Source: Burkholderiales bacterium RIFCSPLOWO2_12_FULL_61_40 (GTDB lineage: Bacteria > Pseudomonadota > Gammaproteobacteria > Burkholderiales > Burkholderiaceae_C). From it: a stretch of DNA of 64,000 nt. The stretch's first letter is position 1. The number at the start of each line of letters is the position of its first letter. The notes beneath the pieces were generated by a model. It searched no databases. It had not been told where the DNA came from and saw nothing but the letters and a program-made list of their open reading frames with translations. The translations under genes were made by a program, and so were the position numbers. This document shows, one piece after another, positions 27,118 to 36,670 of this stretch. The stretch is taken from assembly GCA_001770935.1 (NCBI GenBank), contig MESI01000043.1, forward strand, positions 1-64,000, given 5' to 3'.

Positions 27118-28560
27118 CTATTTGGTGAGGAAATTGAGGTACCAGTCGGCGAACTTGCCATAGGGGGGCCACAAAAACTTCACGGCGCTGAAGGGGGCCT
27201 GGTAAAACACCGGGCGCATTTTGGAGAAGGTGACAAAACCCTCGTAGCCGTGGTAGTGGCCCATGCCGCTGTCACCCACGCCACCAAAGGGCAGGTCGTG
27301 CTGGCCGACGTGGAACAGGCCGTCGTTGACACTCACGCCGCCCGACATGACCTTGTGCAGCAGGTCGTGTACCAGGCGCTTGTTGTTGCTGAAGGGGTAC
27401 AGCGCCAGGGGGCGCGGTCCGTCGTTGATGGTCTCTATGGGTTCTTCGATGGCGTTGAACGCAATGACCGGCAACACCGGGCCAAAGATTTCACGGGTCA
27501 GCAGGCTGCAGTCCGCCGGGGCGTTGAGCACCAGGTGCGGGGCAATCTTGTGGGTGGCGGCATCCCATTTTTTACCGGGGATGAGTTGCACCAGCTTGGC
27601 ACCACGCTGCTCGGCTTCTTCCATGGCGGCCACCACGCGGTTAAAGGCGCGTTCGTCGATCATGGCGGTGAAGTCGGGCGAATCCAGCCGGGGGTAGCGG
27701 GCCACCACAATCTCTTTGGCCATGGCGACAAAGTCCGCAATCTTGGTCTTGGGCACGTAGACGTGGTCGACGGTGGTGCAGATCTGGCCCGCGTTGAAAC
27801 ACTTCACAAAGAGCAGGCGTTCCGCGGCCTTGCGCAAGGGGAAGTCGTCGCAAATGATGGCGGGGGATTTGCCGCCCAGCTCCAGCGTGACCGGGCACAG
27901 GTTGGTGGCTGCGGCAGCCATGACGGCGCGCCCGGTCTGGCCGGAGCCGGTGAACAGCAGGTGGTCGAATTTGAGCTGGGAAAACTCGATGCCCACGCCG
28001 CCGGTTTCGTCAAAAAAGGCCAGTTTCTCGCGGGGGAAGTAGGCCGGGCATTTGTCGATGAGCAGCTTGGCCAGATGGCGGGAGTTTTCCGACATTTTGA
28101 CCATGGCGCGGTTGCCGGCGGCAAAGGTGGCAATCAGGCCATTGAAGCTGAGGTTGATGGGAAAGTTCCAGGGCACGATGGAACCCACCACCCCAAGGGG
28201 TTGCGGAATGACGCGGTTGCGGGCGCCAAAGAAATTGCGCCAGTCCACGCCCCGGCGCTGGGGCTTCATCCATTTTTTGAGGTGCTTGAGGGTGTGGTCC
28301 ACACCGTCCATGACGCCAAAGATTTCGGCAAACAGGGTCTCGTGGCGGGAGCGGTTGCCGTAGTCGGCGCTGATGGCGTCCACGATGGCATCGCGGTTGT
28401 CGCGGATGAACGCTTTCAGGGCGAGCAAATCGGCCTTGCGTTCGGCAAAGCTGGGGTAGGGGTGGGCGAGGTAGGCGGAGCGTTGCAGCTTGAGGGTTTC
28501 TTTCAGCGCGGTGCGGGTCACGTCAATGGGCGTCACGGAATGCAGGGGGATGGCAGACAT
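27118..28560 (-). CDS. Coniferyl-aldehyde-dehydrogenase-like ALDH
   Basis: VVGSIVPWNFPINLSFNGL, LELGGKSPAIICDDFPL, NAGQICTTVDHVYVP. Confidence 0.88.
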   Translation of the reverse strand: MSAIPLHSVTPIDVTRTALKETLKLQRSAYLAHPYPSFAERKADLLALKAFIRDNRDAIVDAISADYGNRSRHETLFAEIFGVMDGVDHTLKHLKKWMKPQRRGVDWRNFFGARNRVIPQPLGVVGSIVPWNFPINLSFNGLIATFAAGNRAMVKMSENSRHLAKLLIDKCPAYFPREKLAFFDETGGVGIEFSQLKFDHLLFTGSGQTGRAVMAAAATNLCPVTLELGGKSPAIICDDFPLRKAAERLLFVKCFNAGQICTTVDHVYVPKTKIADFVAMAKEIVVARYPRLDSPDFTAMIDERAFNRVVAAMEEAEQRGAKLVQLIPGKKWDAATHKIAPHLVLNAPADCSLLTREIFGPVLPVIAFNAIEEPIETINDGPRPLALYPFSNNKRLVHDLLHKVMSGGVSVNDGLFHVGQHDLPFGGVGDSGMGHYHGYEGFVTFSKMRPVFYQAPFSAVKFLWPPYGKFADWYLNFLTK

Positions 28561-28728
28561 GGGGGATACCTCTTTTGGTTGGTCTACGAGGAGCAGCGGG
28601 GACGCATGTGCGGTGCAGATGCCATGGCAGCGTCCATGCGGTGCTTCATTGTCCTGAACGTTAACCCGTCGCTTGACTGACAACTGTCAAAAATTTAACA
28701 TTCGAGGGTATTTACCGGGTGGAAATGG

Positions 28729-29424
28729 ATGCCGTACTCCAAAAGTGAAATGCTCAAAACCATGTCGCACAACCCCTGGTTCGCAGGGCTGCCTTTGAGC
28801 GAGCGCAGGGCGATGCTGGCCGTAGCGGACGTGGTCCATGTGCACGCAGGGGAAATGCTGTACCGCAAAGGCGATTCTGCAGCCGGATTTTTTGGCGTGC
28901 TTGCGGGCGCGTTCAAGGTGTCCAGCGTGGGGGAAGACGGACGCGAAGGCATCTTGTCGGTGGTGGAGCAGGGCAACTGGTTTGGCGAGGCCTCGCTGCT
29001 GGATGGCTTGGCGCGCCCCCATGATGCGACGGCGATGCACAACAGCGATGTGCTGGTCATCAGTCCGCCCGCCTTTGCGCGGCTGATGCGGCGCAATGCG
29101 TTTGCCCGTGGCATGGCGGGTTTGCTGTGCAGCCGGGTGCGTGCCTTGTACGGCCTGGTGGAAGACGCCATGCTGCGCTCCACCCGGACCCGTGTGGCGC
29201 GGCGTTTGCTGGCCTTGACACGGGGGGACGCCACCATGGCGCCCAAGGCCCGTGCCAGTGTGTTGGTGTCCCAGGAGGCGCTGGCGATGATGCTGGGCAT
29301 CACCCGCCAGACCATGTCCCGTGAGCTCAAGGATCTGGTGCGTGCGGGTGTGGTGAAGCTGAGCTATTGCCGCATTGATATTGTGTCGATGGCGGCCTTG
29401 GAACTGCGGGGCGCTTCGGCCTGA
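28729..29424 (+). CDS. Crp/Fnr-family transcriptional regulator
   Basis: cNMP-binding fold (YRKGDSAAGFFGVLAGAFKVSSV, GNWFGEASLLDGLARPHDATA) plus HTH (VSQEALAMMLGITRQTMSRELKDL). Confidence 0.9.
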   Translation: MPYSKSEMLKTMSHNPWFAGLPLSERRAMLAVADVVHVHAGEMLYRKGDSAAGFFGVLAGAFKVSSVGEDGREGILSVVEQGNWFGEASLLDGLARPHDATAMHNSDVLVISPPAFARLMRRNAFARGMAGLLCSRVRALYGLVEDAMLRSTRTRVARRLLALTRGDATMAPKARASVLVSQEALAMMLGITRQTMSRELKDLVRAGVVKLSYCRIDIVSMAALELRGASA

Positions 29425-29520
29425 ATTCAGAGACTTTTTGCGTCGGACTGTCTCCGCGTTTGTGTCAGTCCATGGCACACTTGCCTTCGGTGTGTCAGCG
29501 TTCATAGCGTGGAGTGAAGA

Positions 29521-30534
29521 ATGGCGAAAGTTCAGTTGCAGGTTCTCAAGTCGGGCATCACGTCGGCAGCGGTTGCCCACCCGCAACGCCTTTGCGCGAT
29601 GCTGGCCGAGCAGCACGGGGTGAGCCACTCCACCATGGGCAAATGGCTGCGCTTGTTGATTGACGAGGGCTGGCTGGTGCGCGAGGGCACCTCCCGCCCG
29701 GTCTACCGGCCCGGCCTGTGGCGCGATGTCAGCCGCAGTTATGCGCTGGCGGGGCTGGATGAACAGACCCCGTGGGAGCGCGACTTTGCGCCCTGTTTTT
29801 CTTTGTCGCCCAACGTCACCCGTCTGGCGCACTACGCTTTTACCGAGTTGCTGAACAATGCGGTGGACCACAGCGGCGGCAGCCGCGTGTCCGTGTCCAT
29901 GCGCCAGAACCGCACCCACCTGCACTTGCTGATGCGCGACGACGGCTGCGGCGTGCTGGAGCGTATCCGCACGGCGTTTCAGATCGACAACCCGCAGCTG
30001 GCCCTGCTGGAGCTGAGCAAGGGCAAGCTCACCACCCAGCCCGACTTCCACACCGGGCGGGGCCTGTTTTTCACCTCCCGCTTGTTCGAGGTGTTTGACC
30101 TGTACGCCAACGGCCTGACCTACCAGCGCAACGACTGGAAGCGCGGCGGCTGGCTCAAGGCCAGCCCGGCACAGGCCCCCGGCACCGCCATCTTCATGTC
30201 CTTGTCGCTGAACTCGCCGCGCACGCTGGAAGAGGTGTTTGTCGCCCATGCCAAGGGCGCCGACGATTTGAGTTTTTCACGCACCGAAGTGGCCATGCGT
30301 TTGGCCCATGCCGAGGGAGAAAAGCTGGAGTCGCGCGGGCAAGCCAAACGCATTGCCGCGCGGCTGGAGTCGTTCGATTCCGTGGACCTGGATTTTGAGG
30401 GCGTGGACGTCATTGGCCAGGCCTTTGCCGACGAGTTGTTCCGGGTTTTTCCCCGGCGCAGTCCGCAGGTGCAACTGAACCCCCGCAACATGTCCAGCGC
30501 GGTGGCGGCCATGGTGGCGCAGACACTGGAGTAG
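29521..30534 (+). CDS. wHTH - HATPase_c - STAS-like (DUF4325-type) fusion protein
   Basis: HPQRLCAMLAEQHGVSHSTMGKWLRLL (wHTH), FTELLNNAVDHSGG...MRDDGCGVLERI (GHKL N and G1 boxes), VDLDFEGVDVIGQAFADELFRVFP (STAS-like). Confidence 0.8.
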   Translation: MAKVQLQVLKSGITSAAVAHPQRLCAMLAEQHGVSHSTMGKWLRLLIDEGWLVREGTSRPVYRPGLWRDVSRSYALAGLDEQTPWERDFAPCFSLSPNVTRLAHYAFTELLNNAVDHSGGSRVSVSMRQNRTHLHLLMRDDGCGVLERIRTAFQIDNPQLALLELSKGKLTTQPDFHTGRGLFFTSRLFEVFDLYANGLTYQRNDWKRGGWLKASPAQAPGTAIFMSLSLNSPRTLEEVFVAHAKGADDLSFSRTEVAMRLAHAEGEKLESRGQAKRIAARLESFDSVDLDFEGVDVIGQAFADELFRVFPRRSPQVQLNPRNMSSAVAAMVAQTLE

Positions 30535-30553
30535 GGGTAGGCTGCGGCCTGCC

Positions 30554-30599
30554 TTGACAATTGGGTACAGTGGAATACACTCTTTTAGTGCTGCACTAA
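30554..30599 (+). promoter_or_regulatory. sigma70-like promoter plus palindromic operator of TA-like pair
   Basis: TTGACA (30554) -16 bp- TACACT (30576-30581); palindrome ttagtgctgcactaa 30585-30599. Confidence 0.7.
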
Positions 30600-30625
30600 T
30601 TTGGTAATACTCTAATGAGAACACC

Positions 30626-30904
30626 ATGCAAACTATCACTTCCCCCCCAACAGTCAAGGTCGTCGGTGCCAACGGACAGATTTCGCTCGGCAAACAATTT
30701 GCGGGCCGTCAAGTTTTGGTCGAAGAACAGGAAGCGGGCGTTTGGCTGATCCGCACGGCAACGGTCATTCCAGATAACGAACGCTGGCTGCATGAAGCGC
30801 AAGCGGCCTCCGACTTGGCTCGTGCTCTTGAATGGTCAAAGCAACATCCTGCCTCTGACGTTCACACGGACACTCTTCTGGCGGCTGCGGCCCAGAGCGA
30901 GTGA
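30626..30904 (+). CDS. AbrB/SpoVT-like antitoxin candidate
   Basis: PTVKVVGANGQISLGKQFAGRQVLVEEQEAGVWLIRTATVIPDNERWLH; overlaps next ORF by 4 bp. Confidence 0.6.
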   Translation: MQTITSPPTVKVVGANGQISLGKQFAGRQVLVEEQEAGVWLIRTATVIPDNERWLHEAQAASDLARALEWSKQHPASDVHTDTLLAAAAQSE

Positions 30905-31230
30905 ACCGGATGGGTTCCAACGACACCCCTATTCGCCTTGACTTGAACAACCCGGTTTTTCAAGAACGCTTGTTTGGCCTGCAAAAGCCGGAACGCAACG
31001 CTGCCATTGATACCCTGCGGAAAATCCGGCAGTTGAGCTGGGGCCAGCTTTACCGTGACAACGGTTTGAAGTGGGAAAAAATCGTCAGCGTCAAACCACC
31101 GCGGGGGATTGACGCAATCTACTCATTGAGAATCACCCAGTCCCGCCGTTGCACCGCGTATCGTGACGGCGATTTCATGCGGTTTTTGACAGTGGCACCA
31201 GATCACGACAGCACCTACGGGCGGAAGTAG
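30901..31230 (+). CDS. RelE-superfamily-like toxin candidate
   Basis: 109 aa, GTG start 30901; QLSWGQLYRDNGLKWEKIVSVKPPRGIDAIYSLRITQSRRCTAYRDGDFMRFLTVAPDHDSTYGRK. Confidence 0.6.
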   Translation: MNRMGSNDTPIRLDLNNPVFQERLFGLQKPERNAAIDTLRKIRQLSWGQLYRDNGLKWEKIVSVKPPRGIDAIYSLRITQSRRCTAYRDGDFMRFLTVAPDHDSTYGRK

Positions 31231-31441
31231 CCAATTCGGGGGGGGCCTTCAACTTTGCATATTTCGGCATCTTGCTTGACTCTTGTCGGAAACAAAAGGG
31301 AATTCCTTCTACCCAATGGCAGTCTCGCAGTAGAGGAGGCATCAGGTAGATCATCCAGCCAGTTCAAGACAGACTCAGCAAATAGAGTCATGGAAATATG
31401 AAATGTTCAACTGGAACTTTGGTTATTGCCATGAAGAATTG

Positions 31442-31606
31442 TCAAGAGTCCATTCTTCTCATCTGTGAATTCCCGTTTGACCTCATCGGCGCATGGATGA
31501 GCGCGTAACGCTCCACGCCGTCGCTGTGGTCCGTAAACGCAACTTCGCAACTGGCCTTGAGAAATTGCTCGATTTGTTCAATCGTGCGTAGCTGCGACTC
31601 CTTCAT
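31442..31606 (-). pseudogene. N-terminal remnant of an integrase-type transposase
   Basis: [39 protein letters not shown]... resembles N-termini of DDE transposases with this lead-in; truncated. Confidence 0.5.
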
Positions 31607-31732
31607 GTTGATCACCATTCTGAGGATGATCAACCCACTCACCAATTCACCTCAAATTGCGGCTTCAGGCTCATACCTCATTGGACAAGGCTAGCTTTTA
31701 TGCATTCAGGGGTGGCCGGTAAAATCGGCCCC

Positions 31733-33811
31733 ATGCTCTACCCACAAAATTTTGACGTTATCGTCGTTGGCGGCGGCCATGCCGGAACCGAGGCTGCACT
31801 GGCGGCCGCCCGCATGGGTTGCAAAACCCTGCTCCTGAGCCACAACATCGAGACCCTGGGGCAGATGAGTTGCAACCCCTCGATCGGGGGCATTGGCAAG
31901 GGCCATCTGGTCAAAGAGGTGGACGCCCTGGGTGGTGCCATGGCACTGGCCACGGACGAAGGGGGCATCCAGTTTCGCATTCTCAACTCCAGCAAGGGAC
32001 CTGCCGTGCGCGCCACCCGCGCCCAGGCCGACCGCGTGCTGTACAAAGCAGCCATCCGGCGCATGCTGGAAAACCAGCCCAACCTGTGGCTGTTCCAGCA
32101 GGCGGTGGACGACTTGATGGTGGAGGGCGACCGGGTGGTGGGCGCCGTGACCCAGGTCGGCATCCGTTTCCGTTCGCAAACCGTGGTGCTGACGGCCGGT
32201 ACCTTTTTGGACGGCAAGATCCATGTGGGCCTGAACAACTACGCCGCCGGACGGGCAGGGGACCCGCCCGCCGTGAGTTTGAGCGCCCGCCTGAAAGAAC
32301 TCAAGCTGCCTCAGGGGCGCCTGAAAACCGGCACGCCCCCGCGCTTGGACGGCCGCTCCATCGACTTCAGCAAGTGCCAGGAACAACCCGGCGACGGTGT
32401 GCCCGGTGGCATGAGTCCGGCCATGCCGGTGTTCAGTTTCATGGGTAAGGTGGAGCAGCACCCGCAGCAAATGCCCTGCTGGATCACCCACACCAATGAA
32501 CGCACCCACGACATCATCCGCAGCGGCTTCGACCGCAGTCCCATGTTCACCGGCAAGATTGAAGGCGTCGGCCCGCGCTACTGCCCCAGTGTGGAAGACA
32601 AGATCAACCGCTTTGCCGACAAGGACAGCCACCAGATTTTTCTGGAGCCCGAAGGCCTGACCACCCACGAGTACTACCCCAACGGCATCAGCACCAGCCT
32701 GCCGTTTGACATCCAGTACGCACTGGTGCGCAGCATGGCGGGCTTGGAGAACGCGCACATTTTGCGTCCGGGCTACGCCATCGAGTACGACTACTTCGAC
32801 CCGCAGCATCTCAAAAGCAGCTTCGAGACCAAGGCCATTGGCGGCCTGTTTTTTGCCGGGCAGATCAACGGCACCACGGGCTACGAGGAGGCCGCCGCGC
32901 AGGGCCTGTTTGCCGGCATCAATGCGGCGCTGCAGGCGGGCGCCAAAACGGCGTGGACCCAGGACATCTGGGTGCCGGGCCGGGACGAAGCCTACCTGGG
33001 TGTGCTGGTGGACGACCTGATTACCAAGGGGGTGACCGAGCCCTACCGCATGTTCACCAGCCGGGCCGAGTTCCGCCTGCAACTGCGTGAGGACAATGCC
33101 GATGCCCGGTTGACGGAAACCGGGCGCAAATTGGGCCTGGTGGACGATGCGCGTTGGGATGCCTTCAGCCGCAAACGCGATGCTGTTTCACGTGAAACAG
33201 AGCGCCTGAAGGCGATCTGGGTGAGCCCCAAGAACCTGGCGGCTGCGGAGTCGGAGCGGGTGTTGGGCAAGGCCATCGACCATGAATACAACCTGGCCGA
33301 TCTGTTGCGCCGCCCCAATGTGGGTTACGCCGGATTGATGTCGCTGGACGGTGGCCGGTATGCCAACCCGGAATTGCCGGTGGCCGGTGTGGCGTTGGAT
33401 GCCTTCTCCGAACTGGACCCGCTGGACCTGGACGCCTGCATGCGCGGTGCGCCGTTGGATGATGCGTCGCCGGTAGTGGTCGATGCCTTTGTGGCGTCGG
33501 TGGTGGAACAGGTGGAAATTGCCGCCAAATACTCCGGTTATATCGACCGCCAAAAAGGGGAGGTCGAGCGTGCGGCGCATTACGAAAACCTGCGCCTGCC
33601 TGCCGACCTGGACTATATGCAGGTGTCTGCCCTCAGCATCGAGGCGCGCCAGCGCTTGAGCAAGCTGCGCCCCGAAACCCTGGGGCAGGCTTCGCGCTTG
33701 TCCGGCATCACGCCCGCCAGTATTTCCCTGTTGCTGATCCACCTGAAGAAGGGTGGTTTTCGGGGATTTGCGGGAAAACTGGATGCCGATACCGTGGAGG
33801 GGTCTGCCTGA
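31733..33811 (+). CDS. mnmG: tRNA uridine-5-carboxymethylaminomethyl modification enzyme MnmG (GidA)
   Basis: [62 protein letters not shown]. Confidence 0.97.
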   Translation: MLYPQNFDVIVVGGGHAGTEAALAAARMGCKTLLLSHNIETLGQMSCNPSIGGIGKGHLVKEVDALGGAMALATDEGGIQFRILNSSKGPAVRATRAQADRVLYKAAIRRMLENQPNLWLFQQAVDDLMVEGDRVVGAVTQVGIRFRSQTVVLTAGTFLDGKIHVGLNNYAAGRAGDPPAVSLSARLKELKLPQGRLKTGTPPRLDGRSIDFSKCQEQPGDGVPGGMSPAMPVFSFMGKVEQHPQQMPCWITHTNERTHDIIRSGFDRSPMFTGKIEGVGPRYCPSVEDKINRFADKDSHQIFLEPEGLTTHEYYPNGISTSLPFDIQYALVRSMAGLENAHILRPGYAIEYDYFDPQHLKSSFETKAIGGLFFAGQINGTTGYEEAAAQGLFAGINAALQAGAKTAWTQDIWVPGRDEAYLGVLVDDLITKGVTEPYRMFTSRAEFRLQLREDNADARLTETGRKLGLVDDARWDAFSRKRDAVSRETERLKAIWVSPKNLAAAESERVLGKAIDHEYNLADLLRRPNVGYAGLMSLDGGRYANPELPVAGVALDAFSELDPLDLDACMRGAPLDDASPVVVDAFVASVVEQVEIAAKYSGYIDRQKGEVERAAHYENLRLPADLDYMQVSALSIEARQRLSKLRPETLGQASRLSGITPASISLLLIHLKKGGFRGFAGKLDADTVEGSA
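33184..33199. promoter_or_regulatory. parS: parS site (intragenic, mnmG)
   Basis: tgtttcacgtgaaaca, exact 16-bp match to TGTTTCACGTGAAACA. Confidence 0.92.
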
Positions 33812-34461
33812 TGCATACACTTGAAACTGGGCTGCGCGAAGGCGTTGCGGGTCTGCCGGGCCTGGAGTTAAACGACGCGCAGATAGCAGGTTTGCTGGCC
33901 TACCTGGACCTGATCCAGAAATGGACCAAGGTGTACAACCTGACGGCGGTGCGCGACCCGGCAGAAATGCTGACGCACCATCTTCTGGATAGCTTGGCGG
34001 TGATTGTTCCGCTGCGTCGGCGGTTGGCACCACTTGCCCTGCCAGCGGTGCGCCTGTTGGATGTGGGTTCGGGGGCCGGGCTACCGGGTGTGGTGATTGC
34101 CATTTGCTGCCCCGACATCACGGTGCATTGTGTGGACACTGTGGGCAAGAAAGCGGCCTTTATTCAGCAGGTGGCGGTGGCGTTGAAACTGCCCAATCTG
34201 CGCGGTGTGCATGCACGGGTCGAAAATCTGACCGACACCTACCAGGTGGTGAGTTCGCGGGCTTTTGCGTCGCTGGTGGATTTCACGCAATGGTCGGGTG
34301 CGGCTTTGGCGGAGGAGGGGGTTTGGATGGGGATGAAGGGCAAACATCCTGCAGACGAGATAGCCGCTTTGCCTGCTACCGTATCTGTGTTTCACGTGGA
34401 ACAGTTGGTGGTGCCTGGGTTGGATGCTGAGCGCTGCATTGTCTGGATGCGGAAACACTGA
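33811..34461 (+). CDS. rsmG: 16S rRNA (guanine-N7)-methyltransferase RsmG (GidB)
   Basis: KWTKVYNLTAVRDPAEMLTHHLLDSLAV, LLDVGSGAGLPGVVIAI. Confidence 0.95.
   Translation: MHTLETGLREGVAGLPGLELNDAQIAGLLAYLDLIQKWTKVYNLTAVRDPAEMLTHHLLDSLAVIVPLRRRLAPLALPAVRLLDVGSGAGLPGVVIAICCPDITVHCVDTVGKKAAFIQQVAVALKLPNLRGVHARVENLTDTYQVVSSRAFASLVDFTQWSGAALAEEGVWMGMKGKHPADEIAALPATVSVFHVEQLVVPGLDAERCIVWMRKH
34388..34403. promoter_or_regulatory. parS: parS-like site (intragenic, rsmG)
   Basis: tgtttcacgtggaaca, one mismatch to consensus. Confidence 0.8.
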
Positions 34462-34772
34462 GTTTTCTTTGCCTGCTTCGTGGGGGATCAGGCGGACGCT
34501 GTACTCTGCTCCGTTCGTGTCCCCCGGCCTGCGGCCTCCTCCTTTACCTCACTGCGCAGAGCACAGCACCCACCTGAACGGCGTGGCGTGTCGGCGTGCA
34601 AGAGGGGTGACAAGTGCTGCATTGTCTGGATGCGGAAACACTGAGTTTTCTTTGCCTGCTTCGTGGGGGATCAGGCGGGCGCTGTACTCTGCTCCGTTCG
34701 TGTCCCCCGGCCTGCGGCCTCCTCCTTTACCTCACTGCGCAGAGCACAGCACCCGCCTGAACGGCGTGGCGT
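34433..34772 (+). repeat. Tandem duplication of rsmG 3' end and downstream sequence (157-nt copies, 183-bp period)
   Basis: 34433-34589 versus 34616-34772, 2 mismatches seen. Confidence 0.93.
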
Positions 34773-34867
34773 ACGCAAGGGAAAACCGGGCTGAGCAAGA
34801 CCTCAAGCAGGATGCCTGGGGTGTGTGCCATAGCGAAGTAAAGGAGGAGGCCGAAGGCCGGGGGACA
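34703..34867. repeat. Inverted repeat in the rsmG-lysE intergenic region
   Basis: cccccggcctgcggcctcctcctttac and gtaaaggaggaggccgaaggccggggg. Confidence 0.8.
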
Positions 34868-35103
34868 TGAGCGGCGGCACATACCCCAGGCGTCCTGCGG
34901 GCGATAGCAAGAAACGCAACCCCCATTATTTAGCGTTCCCAGAAGGAAAATCCTCGCGCGGGACCAGACGTGGGCATGAGCGGTGGCACGCACCCCAGGT
35001 ACCCAGCGGGCGATAGCAAAAACGCAAACCGCAAAAAACGCATCGCAAACTTTCCCACGTAAACTCACCCCTTCCACCGGCAAAGATTTTCAAGGGATTT
35101 CCT

Positions 35104-35718
35104 ATGTTTGGCATAGCAGACTACGGCGCTTTTGTTGCCGCCATCATTGTTTTCCTGCTCATTCCCGGACCGGGGAATCTGGCTTTGATTACCTCCACCA
35201 GCAAAGGGCGCATACGCGGTGGTCTGGCTGCCACCCTGGGGGTGATCTTGGGTGACCAGGTGCTGCTGTGGCTGGCCGTGGCGGGCGTGGCGGCATTGCT
35301 CGCAGCCTACCCGACCGCTTTCACTGCGGTGCAATGGCTGGGTGCCGCCTACCTGGCTTGGCTGGGTGGCAAGATGTTGTTGGCGAAACCCGGTGCTGCG
35401 CCCATCCTCCATATCCAGCCGCACCACTATCTGCGCCAGGCGCTGATGATCACCGTGCTCAATCCCAAGGCGATTGTGTTTTACATGGCGTTTTTCCCTT
35501 TGTTCGTGGACCCCGCCACACACCAGGGTGTGGTGACCTACGCCGTGATGGCCGCTACCATCGCTGCCATCACCTTTGCCTATGGTTTGACATCGGTGCT
35601 GTTGACGCATTTTCTGGCCGAACGCCTGCGGGCCAACCCCCTGATTTCACGCGCCCTGGAAAAACTGGCCGGTCTGTTTCTGATCGGGTTCGGCGCCAAG
35701 TTGGCCTTGTCGCGTTAG
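35104..35718 (+). CDS. LysE-family translocator
   Basis: LIPGPGNLALITSTSKGRIRGGLAATLGVILGDQ, LNPKAIVFYMAFFPLFVD. Confidence 0.9.
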   Translation: MFGIADYGAFVAAIIVFLLIPGPGNLALITSTSKGRIRGGLAATLGVILGDQVLLWLAVAGVAALLAAYPTAFTAVQWLGAAYLAWLGGKMLLAKPGAAPILHIQPHHYLRQALMITVLNPKAIVFYMAFFPLFVDPATHQGVVTYAVMAATIAAITFAYGLTSVLLTHFLAERLRANPLISRALEKLAGLFLIGFGAKLALSR

Positions 35719-35736
35719 TCGCTGGCAGGCTTGCAT

Positions 35737-35752
35737 CGTTTCACGTGAAACA
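35737..35752. promoter_or_regulatory. parS: parS-like site upstream of parA
   Basis: cgtttcacgtgaaaca, 15/16 match. Confidence 0.85.
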
Positions 35753-35796
35753 TTCTTTTCCCCTTCGGTTTTTATTTACTCTCAGCTAAGTACCCC

Positions 35797-36585
35797 ATGG
35801 CCAAAATATTCTGTGTCGCCAATCAAAAAGGTGGAGTCGGCAAGACCACCACCACGGTCAACCTTGCGGCGGGTTTGGCCAAAGTCGGGCAGCGGGTGTT
35901 GATGGTGGATCTGGACCCGCAGGGCAATGCCACCATGGGTTCGGGCGTGGACAAGCGCAAGCTGGAACTCAGCATCTATGACGTGCTGCTGGAATCCGCC
36001 TCGGTGGCCGAAGCGCGGGTGCAGAGCGACAAGCTCAAGGAGGGCGGCTGCAGCTACGACATTCTGGGGGCCAACCGCGAACTGGCCGGGGCCGAGGTGG
36101 AACTGGTGGAAGTCGAGCGGCGCGAGAAGCGCCTGAAAAATGCGCTGGCGGCGGTGGATGCGGAATACGACTTTGTGCTGATCGACTGCCCCCCCTCCCT
36201 GTCCATGCTCACCCTCAATGGCCTGTGCTGCGCCCATGGCGTGATCGTGCCCATGCAGTGTGAGTACTTCGCGCTGGAAGGACTTACCGACCTGGTCAAC
36301 ACCATCAAGCAGGTCAAGGCCAATCTCAACGACGATCTGCAAATCATTGGGCTGTTGCGTGTCATGTTCGACCCGCGCATCACCTTGCAGCAGCAGGTGA
36401 GCGAGCAGCTCAAGGCCCACTTTGGGGACAAGGTGTTTAACTCCGTCATCCCGCGCAATGTGCGTCTGGCCGAGGCGCCCAGCTACGGTGTGCCGGGTGT
36501 AGTGTTTGATCCATCGTCTAAGGGGGCACAGGCGTTTGTGAACTTTGCGCAAGAGATGGTGGCGCGCATTCAGGCGGCACCGTGA
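35797..36585 (+). CDS. parA: Chromosome partitioning ATPase ParA (Soj)
   Basis: IFCVANQKGGVGKTTTTVNLAAGLAKVGQRVLMVDLDPQGNATMGSG. Confidence 0.97.
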   Translation: MAKIFCVANQKGGVGKTTTTVNLAAGLAKVGQRVLMVDLDPQGNATMGSGVDKRKLELSIYDVLLESASVAEARVQSDKLKEGGCSYDILGANRELAGAEVELVEVERREKRLKNALAAVDAEYDFVLIDCPPSLSMLTLNGLCCAHGVIVPMQCEYFALEGLTDLVNTIKQVKANLNDDLQIIGLLRVMFDPRITLQQQVSEQLKAHFGDKVFNSVIPRNVRLAEAPSYGVPGVVFDPSSKGAQAFVNFAQEMVARIQAAP

Positions 36586-36607
36586 TGGGGGTAAATATGC
36601 GAATGAA

Positions 36608-36659
36608 ATGGGACGCTAGCCCTTATATTCTGTGCGCAAGCAGCTATCAAATTGGTAGC
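36608..36659 (-). repeat. Dispersed ~60-bp repeat copy
   Basis: atgggacgctagcccttatattctgtgcgcaagcagctatcaaattggtagc. Confidence 0.7.
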
Positions 36660-36670
36660 GAAAGTACAAC

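Noticed and set aside
26977-28680. 567-aa plus-strand ORF over the aldehyde dehydrogenase
   Set aside because: Antisense to a canonical ALDH; no domain recognised
28678-28689. tgacaactgtca palindrome in the ALDH/Crp divergent promoter region as a Crp-family operator
   Set aside because: Short imperfect dyad; does not match a standard FNR/CRP consensus, so regulator assignment would be guesswork
28687-30249. 520-aa reverse ORF covering the Crp gene and the wHTH-ATPase gene
   Set aside because: Antisense artefact; the plus-strand genes have recognisable domains and proper starts
34424-34870. 148-aa ORF with two internal repeats
   Set aside because: It is simply the translation of the rsmG 3' tandem duplication in an alternative frame; no protein family recognised
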